Shown here in pieces: positions 41,770-49,948 of a stretch of 64,000 nt of DNA. The stretch is from NCBI RefSeq assembly GCF_012999535.1, contig NZ_JABBWV010000015.1:110730-174729 (forward strand), read 5' to 3'. Source of the DNA: Microbispora sp. H11081 (GTDB lineage: Bacteria > Actinomycetota > Actinomycetes > Streptosporangiales > Streptosporangiaceae). Position 1 is the stretch's first letter. Each line of letters opens with the position of its first letter. The notes under the pieces are model-generated. The model was not told where the DNA came from, did not search any database, and was given only the letters and a program-made list of their open reading frames with translations. Made by a program: the position numbers and the translations under genes.

Positions 41770-42738
41770 ATGCCGATGGGGATGGCGTTGGTCGACCAGG
41801 TCACGCGGCGCGTCGACGCGGTCCGCGCGTGGGGCCGGATGCGGATCGAGCGCGACCGGATCCGCTTTCTCTGGTTCGACCACCTGATCAGGACCGTGCA
41901 GCGTTACCAGGTGCAGGCGGGGGACCGGCTGGCCGGCGCGATCACCTACTTCGCGTTCCTGTCGTTCTTCCCCGTGATCGCGCTGGCGTTCGCCCTGTTC
42001 GGGTACGTCGTGACGATCCGCCCGGACGCGCTCGCCACTCTCACCGAGGCGATCAACGGCCAGCTTCCCGGGCTCGCCGACCAGCTCCACATCGACCAGC
42101 TCGCCGGGGCCAGGGCCCAGGCCGGGCTGATCGGCCTGCTCGGCGTGCTCTACGCCGGGCTGGGCGCCATGGACGCCCTGCGCGGGGCCCTGCGCACCAT
42201 CTGGATGACCTGCGAGCCGCCGCTCAACTACTTCCTCGGCAAGCTCCGCGACATCGTCGCGCTCGTGCTCATGGGCGTCGCCGTGCTGATCTCGGTGATC
42301 GCGAGCGGGTTCGCGACCGGCGCCACGAGCACGGTCGCCGGGTGGCTCGGCCTTGGTTCATCCCCGCTGGCCGGCGCGGGGGTCTGGGTCGCCGGGCTGG
42401 CCGCGAGCCTCGTCGCCGACCTGCTGCTCTTCCTGGTCGTCCTCGGCTGGCTGGCCAAGCCGTCGCAGCCGTTCCTCGTCGTGCTCAAGGGCGCGCTGCT
42501 GGGCGCGGCCGGTTTCGGCGTGCTCAAGCAACTCGCGGCGCTGATCCTGGCCGGCACCCTGCGCAACCCGGTGTACGGCACGTTCGCGGTGGTCGTGGGG
42601 CTGCTGCTGTGGATCAACCTGTCGGCCCGGGTCGTCCTCTACGCCGCCGCGTGGACGGCGACGGCCACGCTTGGCCCGCCGCCCGAGCCCACCCCGCTCC
42701 CGTCGCACGCGATCACGCCCACGACCGGCCCCGCCTGA
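41770..42738 (+). CDS. YihY/virulence factor BrkB family membrane protein
   Basis: A 322-residue protein with a cytoplasmic N-terminus (about 45 residues) and about six membrane helices. Typical family blocks are AGAITYFAFLSFFPVIALAF (residues about 55-75), LYAGLGAMDALRGALRTIW, and near the end VVVGLLLWINLSARVVLYAA. The family's function is unsettled; early claims of RNase BN activity were withdrawn. ATG 41770 begins the frame; an ATG four codons later is possible. Convergent with tetR, with a shared terminator at 42747-42767. Confidence 0.88.
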   Translation: MPMGMALVDQVTRRVDAVRAWGRMRIERDRIRFLWFDHLIRTVQRYQVQAGDRLAGAITYFAFLSFFPVIALAFALFGYVVTIRPDALATLTEAINGQLPGLADQLHIDQLAGARAQAGLIGLLGVLYAGLGAMDALRGALRTIWMTCEPPLNYFLGKLRDIVALVLMGVAVLISVIASGFATGATSTVAGWLGLGSSPLAGAGVWVAGLAASLVADLLLFLVVLGWLAKPSQPFLVVLKGALLGAAGFGVLKQLAALILAGTLRNPVYGTFAVVVGLLLWINLSARVVLYAAAWTATATLGPPPEPTPLPSHAITPTTGPA

Positions 42739-42746
42739 CCTGCCGA

Positions 42747-42767
42747 TGCGCCCCTAACGGGGGCGCA
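42747..42767. terminator. Bidirectional hairpin overlapping the tetR stop
   Basis: Perfect arms TGCGCCCC (42747-42754) and GGGGCGCA (42760-42767) around TAACG. The loop and arm include the tetR stop codon (42754-42756), so the same hairpin can end both yihY and tetR transcripts. Confidence 0.65.
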
Positions 42768-43359
42768 ATCCGTGGAGCGCGGTCTCCACGACCGTGTCGG
42801 CGTACTCGGGGGTGAGCGGGCCGCCGCGCTGGAGCCATCGGTTGAGCAACGGTCCCCACAGCATCTCGATCGCGACGTCCAGGTCGAGGTCGCCGGACAG
42901 CTGCCCGGCCCGCTGCGCGCTGCGCAGCCGCTCCTTCTTCAGCTCCTTCATCGGCCGGTCGAGCCGTTCCGCGTACGCGGCGGCGAGCGCGGGGTCGTGC
43001 AGGATCTCCGTGTTGAGCGCGCGCATCGGCTCGTCGTATCGCGGGTCGTTCAGCTCGGCGACCGTTGCGCGCAGGACCGTCTTGAGGTCGGCCTCCAGGT
43101 CGCCGGTGTCGGGCAGGGCGGGCGAGTCGTCCTCTCCCTCGGAGAGCATGAGGAACGCGTCGAAGAGCACCGCTCCCTTGGAGGGCCACCAGCGGTAGAT
43201 GGTCTGCTTGCCGACCCCGGCCCGGGCGGCGATGCCCTCGATGCTCAGCTTGGCGTAACCGACCTCGCCGACGAGCTCGAACGCCGCGGTGAGGATGGCC
43301 CGCCGCGAGGACTCGCTGCGGCGTCTGGCGCCTGAGGCCGCGCCGCTCTGTGCCGTCAT
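42754..43359 (-). CDS. TetR-family transcriptional regulator
   Basis: A 201-residue repressor. Helix-turn-helix at about 15-62: RRAILTAAFELVGEVGYAKL, IEGIAARAGVGKQTIYRWWP. The C-terminal ligand/dimer domain resembles the TetR_C_16-like group (VLRATVAELNDPRYDEPMRA). Divergent from an SDR gene; two copies of an AGACGATNCGTCT-like palindrome flank the SDR promoter and are the likely operators. Start ATG 43359; longer readings run through the operators and are unlikely. Confidence 0.9.
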   Translation of the reverse strand: MTAQSGAASGARRRSESSRRAILTAAFELVGEVGYAKLSIEGIAARAGVGKQTIYRWWPSKGAVLFDAFLMLSEGEDDSPALPDTGDLEADLKTVLRATVAELNDPRYDEPMRALNTEILHDPALAAAYAERLDRPMKELKKERLRSAQRAGQLSGDLDLDVAIEMLWGPLLNRWLQRGGPLTPEYADTVVETALHGLRPR

Positions 43360-43385
43360 GGGCCAGAACCTACCAGAAGCGAGAC

Positions 43386-43400
43386 GAGACGATCCGTCTT
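43386..43400. promoter_or_regulatory. TetR operator site 1 (imperfect)
   Basis: GAGACG-ATC-CGTCTT, the imperfect version of the palindrome at 43436-43452. It overlaps the first base pairs of the -35 TTGACA. Confidence 0.65.
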
Positions 43401-43427
43401 GACAAGGATTCGGGGCGCCGCCATGAT
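43399..43427 (+). promoter_or_regulatory. SDR promoter, TTGACA-17-CATGAT
   Basis: Consensus -35 TTGACA (43399-43404), 17-base spacer and CATGAT (43422-43427). It lies between the two operator palindromes, so bound TetR would block both polymerase entry and escape. Confidence 0.75.
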
Positions 43428-43435
43428 TGGCCAAT

Positions 43436-43452
43436 CGAGACGATACGTCTCG
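43436..43452. promoter_or_regulatory. TetR operator site 2 (perfect palindrome)
   Basis: CGAGACG-ATA-CGTCTCG, a perfect inverted repeat just after the predicted transcript start and 28 bases before the SDR ATG. Confidence 0.8.
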
Positions 43453-43480
43453 TTTCATTGAGGTAGCGAATGGAGTGTCC

Positions 43481-44341
43481 ATGCGTACGACGACCGCCGC
43501 TTCGGGACGGGTCTGGTTCATCACCGGTGCGGGGCGGGGGCTCGGACGGGCGTTCACCAGAGCCGCTCTCGACAACGGCGACCGGGTGGCCGCCGCGACC
43601 AGGACCGTGGCGCCGCTGGAGGACCTGGCCGCCGAGCACGAGGACAGGCTGCTCGTGCTCCCTCTGGACGTCACCGACCGTGCGGCGGTCCACGCCGCGG
43701 TCGACCGGGCGACCGAGCGCTTCGGCCGGCTCGACGTCGTGGTGAACAACGCCGGGATCATGTCCATGGGGATGATCGAGGAGTTCACCGAGGCCGAGGC
43801 CCGGGCCCAGATGGAGACCAACTTCTTCGGCGCGCTGTGGGTCAGTCAGGCCGTCCTGCCCGTTCTGCGCGCCCAGAGGTCCGGGCACATCGTGCAGATC
43901 TCCAGCATCGGAGCGCTGGGGGGCTTCCCCACCACGGGGCTGTACAGCGCGAGCAAGTTCGCGTTGGAGGGCATGAGCGAGGCCCTGGCGATGGAGGCCG
44001 CGCGGTTCGGGGTGAAGGTCACCATCGTCGAGCCCGGCGGCTACTGGACGGACCTGTACACGAGCATGACCGCGACCACGCCACTGCCCGACTATGCCGA
44101 GCTACGGGCCGAGCTGGAGAAGCAGTGGGCCGAGGGATCGGTGGACAGCGATCCCCGGCTGGCCGCCGAGGCCGTGCTGAAGCTCGTCGGCAGCGACGAT
44201 CCTCCGTTGCGGCTGCTGCTGGGCGGCACGGTCTACGACCTGGCCTTCGACGTCTCCCGGCGGCGCATGGAGACGTGGGCCCGCTGGGAGGACGTCAGCC
44301 GCGCGGCCGAGCACCCCATCCCCGCCCCTCCCGGGCTCTAG
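43481..44341 (+). CDS. Short-chain dehydrogenase/reductase
   Basis: Classical SDR of 286 residues: cofactor loop TGAGRGLGRAF, NNAGIMSMG, catalytic serine in QISSIGALGG and YSASK. The basic residue in ATRTVAPLEDLA after the second strand suggests NADP preference. The C-terminal extension (from about 210) is typical of oxidoreductases acting on larger lipophilic substrates. ATG 43481 has GGAG at suitable distance. Controlled by the divergent TetR. The TAG stop shares four bases (CTAG, 44338-44341) with the stop of the convergent carboxypeptidase gene. Confidence 0.9.
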   Translation: MRTTTAASGRVWFITGAGRGLGRAFTRAALDNGDRVAAATRTVAPLEDLAAEHEDRLLVLPLDVTDRAAVHAAVDRATERFGRLDVVVNNAGIMSMGMIEEFTEAEARAQMETNFFGALWVSQAVLPVLRAQRSGHIVQISSIGALGGFPTTGLYSASKFALEGMSEALAMEAARFGVKVTIVEPGGYWTDLYTSMTATTPLPDYAELRAELEKQWAEGSVDSDPRLAAEAVLKLVGSDDPPLRLLLGGTVYDLAFDVSRRRMETWARWEDVSRAAEHPIPAPPGL

Positions 44342-45609
44342 TCGGCCGCCTCGCCGGGCGTCCCGCGGCGCCGGCGCAGGCCGTACGCGCCGGCGGCGAG
44401 GACGACGAGGGCGCCGCCGCCGATCAGCAGGGGAGTGGTCGCGCCGGAGCGCTTCGCGGCGGGATCCTCGCCACGCGCGCCCGCAGCCGCCGGGGCCGCG
44501 CCGGGCGTCGGAGAGGCGGGCCGTACGGCCAGGGGGGAGGACGAGGGCTTGGGGTCGGGCACGGGCGGGACCAGCCGGCCCACCGGCGTCGCCTTGCCCC
44601 TCGCGGCGAAGCCCCAGTCGAGCAGCTTGGAGACCTCCTCCCAGAAGCCGCCGGGGTGATGCATGATCGCTACGATGACGGTGTGGCCGTCGCGCCTGGC
44701 CGCGCCAACGAAGCTGCCCAGGGCCTTGGACGTCCAGCCGTTCTTGACGCCGAGCATGCCCTTGTAGCGTCCGAGGAGCCGGTTGTGGTTGGCCATCTCG
44801 TAGTAGGTGGGCCGGGGGGACTCGCTGGCCTCGGAGTCGTCCCTGCGCTTCTTCTTCTTGTCCTTCTTGAGGTAGTCCTTCGGCGCGGGGAACTTGGCGA
44901 CCTTCGTGCTGACGTACTCGCGGAAGTCCGGCAGCGCCAGCCCGGCCCGCGCGATCAGCGCGAGGTCGTAGGCCGAACTGCGCTGGCCAGGCGCGTCCAG
45001 GCCGTTCGGCGTCTTGGCCACCGTGTCGTACGCCTGGAGCCTGCGGGCTTCCTTGTTCATGTCCGCGAGCGTCTTCTTCAGGCCGCCGTTGGCCTCGGCG
45101 AGCGCGATCGCCGCGTCGTTGCCGGAGACCATGAGCAGCGCCCGCATGAGGTCGTCGACCTTGTAGATCGGCTCGGGGACGATGCCGACGGCGCTGCCCT
45201 CCACGTTGCAGGCCTCCTCGCTCGGCTTGACCTTGCGGTTCTTGTCGAGCTTGGGGATCAGCGTGACGGCCGTCAGCGTCTTGAGCGTGCTCGCGGGCAG
45301 GTAGTGCCCATGCGGGTCCTTGGCCGCGAGTACCTGGCCGGTTTCCGCGTCGGCGATGACGTACGACGAGGCCTCGGTCTTGGGCGGGGCCTTGACCCCC
45401 GAGGGGGCGATGATCCCGCGGCCGGCGAGCAGGTCGCCGCCGACGGTGCCGTTCCCCGTGCCGTTCTCCGTCACGGCCGTGCCGGTCGCCCGCGGCGCCA
45501 GGTCGGGCACGGCCCGCGCGCCCGCGGGGGGAGGGGCGCAGAGCAGCGACGTCGTCAACACCCCCGCCGTGGTCACGGCAGCGGCAAGGACACGATGGTT
45601 CGTCCGCAT
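44338..45609 (-). CDS. D-alanyl-D-alanine carboxypeptidase (S11 family)
   Basis: Membrane-anchored serine peptidase that trims peptidoglycan pentapeptides. Signal peptide at 1-35; S-x-x-K as PASTLKT (active-site Ser and Lys), SxN as SGNDAAIAL, and the third motif as VKNGWTSKA, where KTG is replaced by KNG. A Lys/Asp-rich insert (DYLKKDKKKKRRDDSE) lies inside the catalytic domain. After about residue 340 comes a Pro/Ala linker and a C-terminal helix (LIGGGALVVLAAGAYGL) followed by arginines, holding the enzyme in the membrane. A TAGGCT -10 lies 9 bases before ATG 45609. Neighbour of the SCO4848-type gene, as in Streptomyces. Confidence 0.9.
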   Translation of the reverse strand: MRTNHRVLAAAVTTAGVLTTSLLCAPPPAGARAVPDLAPRATGTAVTENGTGNGTVGGDLLAGRGIIAPSGVKAPPKTEASSYVIADAETGQVLAAKDPHGHYLPASTLKTLTAVTLIPKLDKNRKVKPSEEACNVEGSAVGIVPEPIYKVDDLMRALLMVSGNDAAIALAEANGGLKKTLADMNKEARRLQAYDTVAKTPNGLDAPGQRSSAYDLALIARAGLALPDFREYVSTKVAKFPAPKDYLKKDKKKKRRDDSEASESPRPTYYEMANHNRLLGRYKGMLGVKNGWTSKALGSFVGAARRDGHTVIVAIMHHPGGFWEEVSKLLDWGFAARGKATPVGRLVPPVPDPKPSSSPLAVRPASPTPGAAPAAAGARGEDPAAKRSGATTPLLIGGGALVVLAAGAYGLRRRRGTPGEAAD

Positions 45610-45703
45610 AGGTGGCTCAGCCTAGCCTCGACTGCCTTCGCATGAGGCGACATATGCCCCATATGCCACGCAGCCACGCCGGGGGGCCGCCGATACTGTG
45701 AGC

Positions 45704-45904
45704 ATGACTAGACGGGTATCGGTATTTCTCGTGGCGGTCGCCGCGTTCATGATCTTCGAATGGATCAATCTGGGCTTCAACCTCGCCGACGGGCATGAGA
45801 CGTCTTTCTACGTCGTCCACGGCGTGCTCGTCGCGGTGAACATCCTCCTGGCTCTGGCGCTCGGCGCCGTCGGCGTGCGGGGATGGAAGAGGGGTAGGGC
45901 GTGA
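45704..45904 (+). CDS. SCO4848-family small membrane protein
   Basis: A 66-residue protein with two hydrophobic helices (about 6-25 and 38-58) separated by a polar loop NLADGHETS, ending in a basic tail GWKRGRA. It is divergent from the D-Ala-D-Ala carboxypeptidase, the arrangement conserved around SCO4848 in Streptomyces. GTG 45698 is two codons upstream and also possible; a GATACT/TACTGT -10-like sequence just before the start suggests a leaderless or very short leader. Function unknown. Confidence 0.75.
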   Translation: MTRRVSVFLVAVAAFMIFEWINLGFNLADGHETSFYVVHGVLVAVNILLALALGAVGVRGWKRGRA

Positions 45905-45969
45905 GCTAGAACGACCTTGTCCGGTGTGACCTGAGTGGCCACAGGGACCGAACGTGACGGAGGCAGGCT

Positions 45970-47142
45970 TTGGCGATCGACTTCAATCCCTCGCGTGGCG
46001 CGACGCTCGGCGTGGAGTGGGAGCTTCAGCTCGTCGACAGGCACACGCGTCATCTCCGCCAGGACGCCAAAGAGGTGCTCGCCGCGGTGCCCGACCTCAG
46101 CGAGGGGCAGCGGCCCAAGGCGATGCACGAGCTGATGCAGTCGCAGATCGAGATCGTCACGGACGTCTGCCACACGGTGGCGGAGGCGGTGCAGGACCTG
46201 AGGAAGAGCCTCGGGCGGCTGGCCGAGGCCGTCGAGCCGCGCGGCATCGGGCTCGCCTGCACGGGGACCCACGCGATCAGCGACTGGCGCGACGCCGTCT
46301 ACGCGCCCAACCAGCGCTACGTGGAACTGGTCGAGGACCTGCAGTGGCTCGCCTGGCGGATCCAGACGTTCGGCGTGCACGTCCACGTGGGGGTCAAGGA
46401 GCGGGACAAGGTCATCCCGATCGTCAACGCGCTCGCGGCGTACCTGCCGCACTTCCTCGCGCTCACCTCCTCCAGCCCCTACTGGGGCGGGCAGGACACC
46501 GGGCTGGCGTCGAGCCGGGCCATCGTCTTCGGCTCGCTGCCCACGGCCGGGCCGCCGCACCTGCTCGCGGACTGGGCCGAGTTCGAGGAGTACATGGACA
46601 CGCTGCTGCGGGCGGGCACGATCCGCAGCATCAAGGAGGTGTGGTGGGACATCCGGCCGCATCCCGACTTCGGCACGATCGAGATCAGGATGTTCGACGG
46701 GATCCCGACGCCGCGCGAGGTGGGCATGGTGACCGCGCTGTGCCAGAGCCTGGTGCAGCAGTTCGACCAGCAGATCGACCGGGGCTACACGCTGCCGCAT
46801 CCCGCGCCGTGGGTCGTGCGCGACAACAAGTGGCGGGTCACGAGGTACGGCCTCGACGCGGACGTCATCACCGACGACCGTGGCTCCACGGCGCCGGTCC
46901 GCGACGTATTGTATGAACTTCAGCGTGAACTCGAACCGGTCGCCGAGCGGCTCGGCTGCGCCGACGAACTGGCGGTCGTGACCGAGGTGCTGGAGCAGGG
47001 CAGCTCGTCCGAGCGCCAGCGGGCGATCCTCGCCGACGGAGGGACCCTCCAGGACGTGGTCGACGCCACGCTCATCGAACTCGCGGAGGACAGGTTCGTG
47101 ACCTCGAACCCCAACCGCGAAAGCGGACAATCGGGCACCTGA
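45970..47142 (+). CDS. Carboxylate-amine ligase, YbdK/GCS2 type
   Basis: A 390-residue GCS2-family enzyme, closer to the YbdK/EgtA-like weak glutamate-cysteine ligases than the gene at 1918. The acidic signature is TLGVEWELQLVDRHT (about residues 12-26); other blocks are MHELMQSQIEIVTDVCHTVAEA (shown in part as QSQIEIVTDVC), ACTGTHAISDW, GVHVHVGVKERD and FGTIEIRMFDGIPTP. The start is TTG 45970, set by GGAGG (45959-45963) with a six-base spacer. Possible product gamma-glutamylcysteine; the physiological acceptor is unknown. Confidence 0.85.
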   Translation: MAIDFNPSRGATLGVEWELQLVDRHTRHLRQDAKEVLAAVPDLSEGQRPKAMHELMQSQIEIVTDVCHTVAEAVQDLRKSLGRLAEAVEPRGIGLACTGTHAISDWRDAVYAPNQRYVELVEDLQWLAWRIQTFGVHVHVGVKERDKVIPIVNALAAYLPHFLALTSSSPYWGGQDTGLASSRAIVFGSLPTAGPPHLLADWAEFEEYMDTLLRAGTIRSIKEVWWDIRPHPDFGTIEIRMFDGIPTPREVGMVTALCQSLVQQFDQQIDRGYTLPHPAPWVVRDNKWRVTRYGLDADVITDDRGSTAPVRDVLYELQRELEPVAERLGCADELAVVTEVLEQGSSSERQRAILADGGTLQDVVDATLIELAEDRFVTSNPNRESGQSGT

Positions 47143-47376
47143 CTGGGTAGGGCCTGATATGTCGAGCATGGGTGCCTGAGGTCTCACAACGTATGGAGTC
47201 CGGTGTAAATACTGGGCAATCCGCCGTCTCAGAGGCCCGAGGCGTGAAAGGATTGTGAATGAAGGGTCGGTGGAGGCGAGACGCCCGCTCGGCCCTTTTG
47301 GGCTTTTCTGTGACTTTTCGTGATCATATGGGCCGGCGACCCGTGGCGGGACGGCTCGCCGGAGGAGGGAAGTTCC

Positions 47377-48618
47377 GTGACCACCTCATCGAAGCTCGCA
47401 GCGCCGGACGCGGCCGTGCCGGGAAGTAACGACCTGGCCGGGCAACTGGCGGAGTTCCTTCGCGAGCACAACGATGAGCTGATCGAGTTCCGGCGCGACG
47501 TGCACGCGCACCCGGAGATCGCCTTCAGCGAGCATCGCACCACCGAGAAGATCGCTGAGCGGCTGACGGACGCCGGGCTCACCCCGCACCCGCTGTCGCG
47601 CGGCACCGGCCTTTGGGTGGACTTCGGCCGGGACGAGGGGACCACGGTCGCCCTGCGCGCCGACATCGACGCGCTGCCCATGGAGGACGAGAAGGACGTC
47701 CCCTACCGCTCCACGAACTCCAACGCGTGCCACGCCTGCGGTCACGACGTGCACACGGCGATCGTCATCGGCGCGGGGCTGTTCCTCGCGTCGCAGGCCG
47801 ACGCGGGCGCGCTCCCCGGACGGGTGCGGCTGATCTTCCAGCCCGCCGAGGAGGTCGCGGGCGGCGCGCTGGAGGTCATGCGCGACGGCGGCCTGAACGA
47901 GGTCGACCGCATCTTCGCGGTGCACTGCGACCCGCGTCTCGACGTCGGCAGGGTCGGCCTGCGCACCGGCCCGATCACCGGGTCCTGCGACAGCCTGCGC
48001 ATCCGCGTGGCCGGCCCCGGCGGGCACACGGCCCGGCCGCACCTGACCGTGGACCTCGTCTACGCGCTCAGCAAGATCGTCACGGAGCTGCCGGCCGCGC
48101 TGTCCCGCCGGGTGGACCCCCGCTCCAGCCTCAGCCTCGTGTGGGGCCAGATCTCCGCGGGCTCGGTCGCCAACGCGATCCCGGACGTCGGGGTCGCCCA
48201 GGGCACCGTCAGGTCGCTCGACGAGGATGCCTGGCACCAGGCCCCCGACCTGGTCAAGGCCCTGCTCGACTCGGTCGCGGGCGCGTACGGCGTCGACGCG
48301 GAGATCGACTACCGGCGCGGCACTCCCCCCACGGTGAACGAGGCCACCAGCATCCAGATGCTGCACGACGCGGTCACCCAGATCGTGGGCGACGGGGCGG
48401 CCGTGCCCACGGCGCAGAGCCTCGGCGGCGAGGACTTCTCCTGGTACCTCGAGTCGGTGCCCGGCGCGCTCGCCCGGCTGGGCACCCGGCCGGTGGGGGC
48501 CGTCGACGAGGTCGACATCCACCGGCCGCAGTTCGACGTCGACGAGCGGGCGATCGGGATCGGCGTGAAGGTCCTCGCCGCCACGGCGCTGACCGCGCTG
48601 TGGGGCGGCGCCCGCTGA
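47377..48618 (+). CDS. M20-family amidohydrolase/peptidase
   Basis: Zinc-dependent amidohydrolase of the M20D (hippurate hydrolase/IAA-amino acid hydrolase) type, 413 residues. Blocks: RRDVHAHPEIAFSEHRT, ALRADIDALPMEDEKDVPYR, the metal site CHACGHDVHTA, FQPAEEVAGGALEVM with the catalytic Glu, and GGEDFSWYLESVPGALARLG. I chose GTG 47377 because GGAGGAGGGAAG precedes it; an in-frame ATG at 47320 would include that site. The 234 bases upstream (47143-47376) contain no gene; a short GCCC-TTTT-GGGC hairpin with T-run is at 47292-47307. Confidence 0.9.
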   Translation: MTTSSKLAAPDAAVPGSNDLAGQLAEFLREHNDELIEFRRDVHAHPEIAFSEHRTTEKIAERLTDAGLTPHPLSRGTGLWVDFGRDEGTTVALRADIDALPMEDEKDVPYRSTNSNACHACGHDVHTAIVIGAGLFLASQADAGALPGRVRLIFQPAEEVAGGALEVMRDGGLNEVDRIFAVHCDPRLDVGRVGLRTGPITGSCDSLRIRVAGPGGHTARPHLTVDLVYALSKIVTELPAALSRRVDPRSSLSLVWGQISAGSVANAIPDVGVAQGTVRSLDEDAWHQAPDLVKALLDSVAGAYGVDAEIDYRRGTPPTVNEATSIQMLHDAVTQIVGDGAAVPTAQSLGGEDFSWYLESVPGALARLGTRPVGAVDEVDIHRPQFDVDERAIGIGVKVLAATALTALWGGAR

Positions 48619-48751
48619 CGCGCGCCGTACGCGCTGACCTGCTCCTTTCCGGATGGAATCCGTCAGAGGTTCGCTGCGGCGCGTTTCTCCGCCGAGGCGC
48701 GGCGGGTATCGCGGACAGTGGGGTCACGGTCACCCTGCTGAGGAGGTCCGA

Positions 48752-49780
48752 TTGCGGGCGTTCCGTGCGGTGACGGCGGGCGCAGTCGCCGCGACCGTCG
48801 CCGTCGCCGCCGGGTGCGGCGGCGGGGCGGACACCGCGCAGCCACACACCCGGCCGCTGATGGTCGGGCTGGCCTTCGACGTCGGCGGACGGGGCGACAG
48901 GTCCTTCAACGACGCCGCGGCGGCCGGGATCGACGAGGCCCTGCGCAACATGAGGGGCATGCGGGTCAAGGAGGTGCCGGCCGAGCGGGGCGAGCCCGCC
49001 GGCCGGAAGGTGGAACGGGTGCGGGCGCTCGCCAAGGCGGGCTACGACCCCGTCATCGCCGTCGGCGAGTCGTACGCTCCGGCGCTGAGGCTCGTCGCCC
49101 CGCGCTTCCCCCATACGCGTTTCGCCATCCTGGACGATCCTGCCGTGTCGGGCCCCAACGTCACGAACCTGCTGTTCGCCGAGGAGCAGGGCTCGTTCCT
49201 GATGGGCGCGGCGGCGGCGATGACATCGCGCACCGGCGACGTCGGCTTCGTCGGGGGCGAGCGCTCCGCCCCGGCCAGGAGGCTGGAGGCCGGCTACGTC
49301 CAGGGCGTGAAGCATGTGAACCGGCGGGCGCGGATCAGGATCGCCTATGTCGGCGGCCATCACGATCTCGGCGGAGCCGAGAACCCGGAGAGGGCGCACG
49401 GGGCCGCACGGCGCATGTGCCGCGCGGGCTCCGACGTGATCTACCAGGTGGACGCGGCCTCGGGGGCGGGCGTGTTCCGCGCGGCCAAGGAGGCCGGGGT
49501 GTGGGCGATCGGCTCCGGTCACGACCACGCCTTGAGCGCCGACCCGGCGGTGCGCGGCGCGATCTTGACCTCGATGGTCAAACGCCTCGACGTCGCGGTC
49601 TACGACTACCTCGCCGACGTCGAGGACGGCACCGTCACCAGCGGCCCGGTGACGTACGACCTGAAGCTCGGAGGCGTCGACTACAGCCTCACCGGCGGTC
49701 ACATCAAGGGCATCCAGCCCCGCCTGGAGCAGCTCAAGCAGGAGATCATCCACGGCCGGTTCAAAGTTTCCCCAGGCTGA
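48752..49780 (+). CDS. BMP-family nucleoside-binding lipoprotein, copy 1
   Basis: Extracytoplasmic receptor of a BmpA/Med-type nucleoside ABC importer, 342 residues. Lipobox VAAGC near residue 19; the binding-domain blocks VGLAFDVGGRGDRSFNDAA, FAEEQGSFLMGAAAA and DVGFVGGERSAPARRLEAG are conserved. Start TTG 48752 is set by AGGAGG (48741-48746) with a five-base spacer; earlier starts lack a signal peptide. It is a tandem paralogue of the next gene but more divergent and more basic, so it may bind a different nucleoside or act as an accessory receptor. Confidence 0.88.
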   Translation: MRAFRAVTAGAVAATVAVAAGCGGGADTAQPHTRPLMVGLAFDVGGRGDRSFNDAAAAGIDEALRNMRGMRVKEVPAERGEPAGRKVERVRALAKAGYDPVIAVGESYAPALRLVAPRFPHTRFAILDDPAVSGPNVTNLLFAEEQGSFLMGAAAAMTSRTGDVGFVGGERSAPARRLEAGYVQGVKHVNRRARIRIAYVGGHHDLGGAENPERAHGAARRMCRAGSDVIYQVDAASGAGVFRAAKEAGVWAIGSGHDHALSADPAVRGAILTSMVKRLDVAVYDYLADVEDGTVTSGPVTYDLKLGGVDYSLTGGHIKGIQPRLEQLKQEIIHGRFKVSPG

Positions 49781-49948
49781 CGCGCCGGTCACGGTGTGGC
49801 GTGGTCTCAATAACGGACATGTTGCGGACTGCGGTGCGGGTTTGGTCTATGCAGGTCAAACAACTATCTTCCGTGCAGGGTTGCCGTGCGTTCCTGCGTG
49901 CGTGCGACGAGAGTCTGACGGGCGGGGAACGGAAGGGGAGTCACGACC

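Noticed and set aside
47143..47376. Gene or riboswitch before the M20 amidohydrolase
   Set aside because: No frame with coding bias and no recognised riboswitch core; only a short GCCC/GGGC hairpin with T-run.
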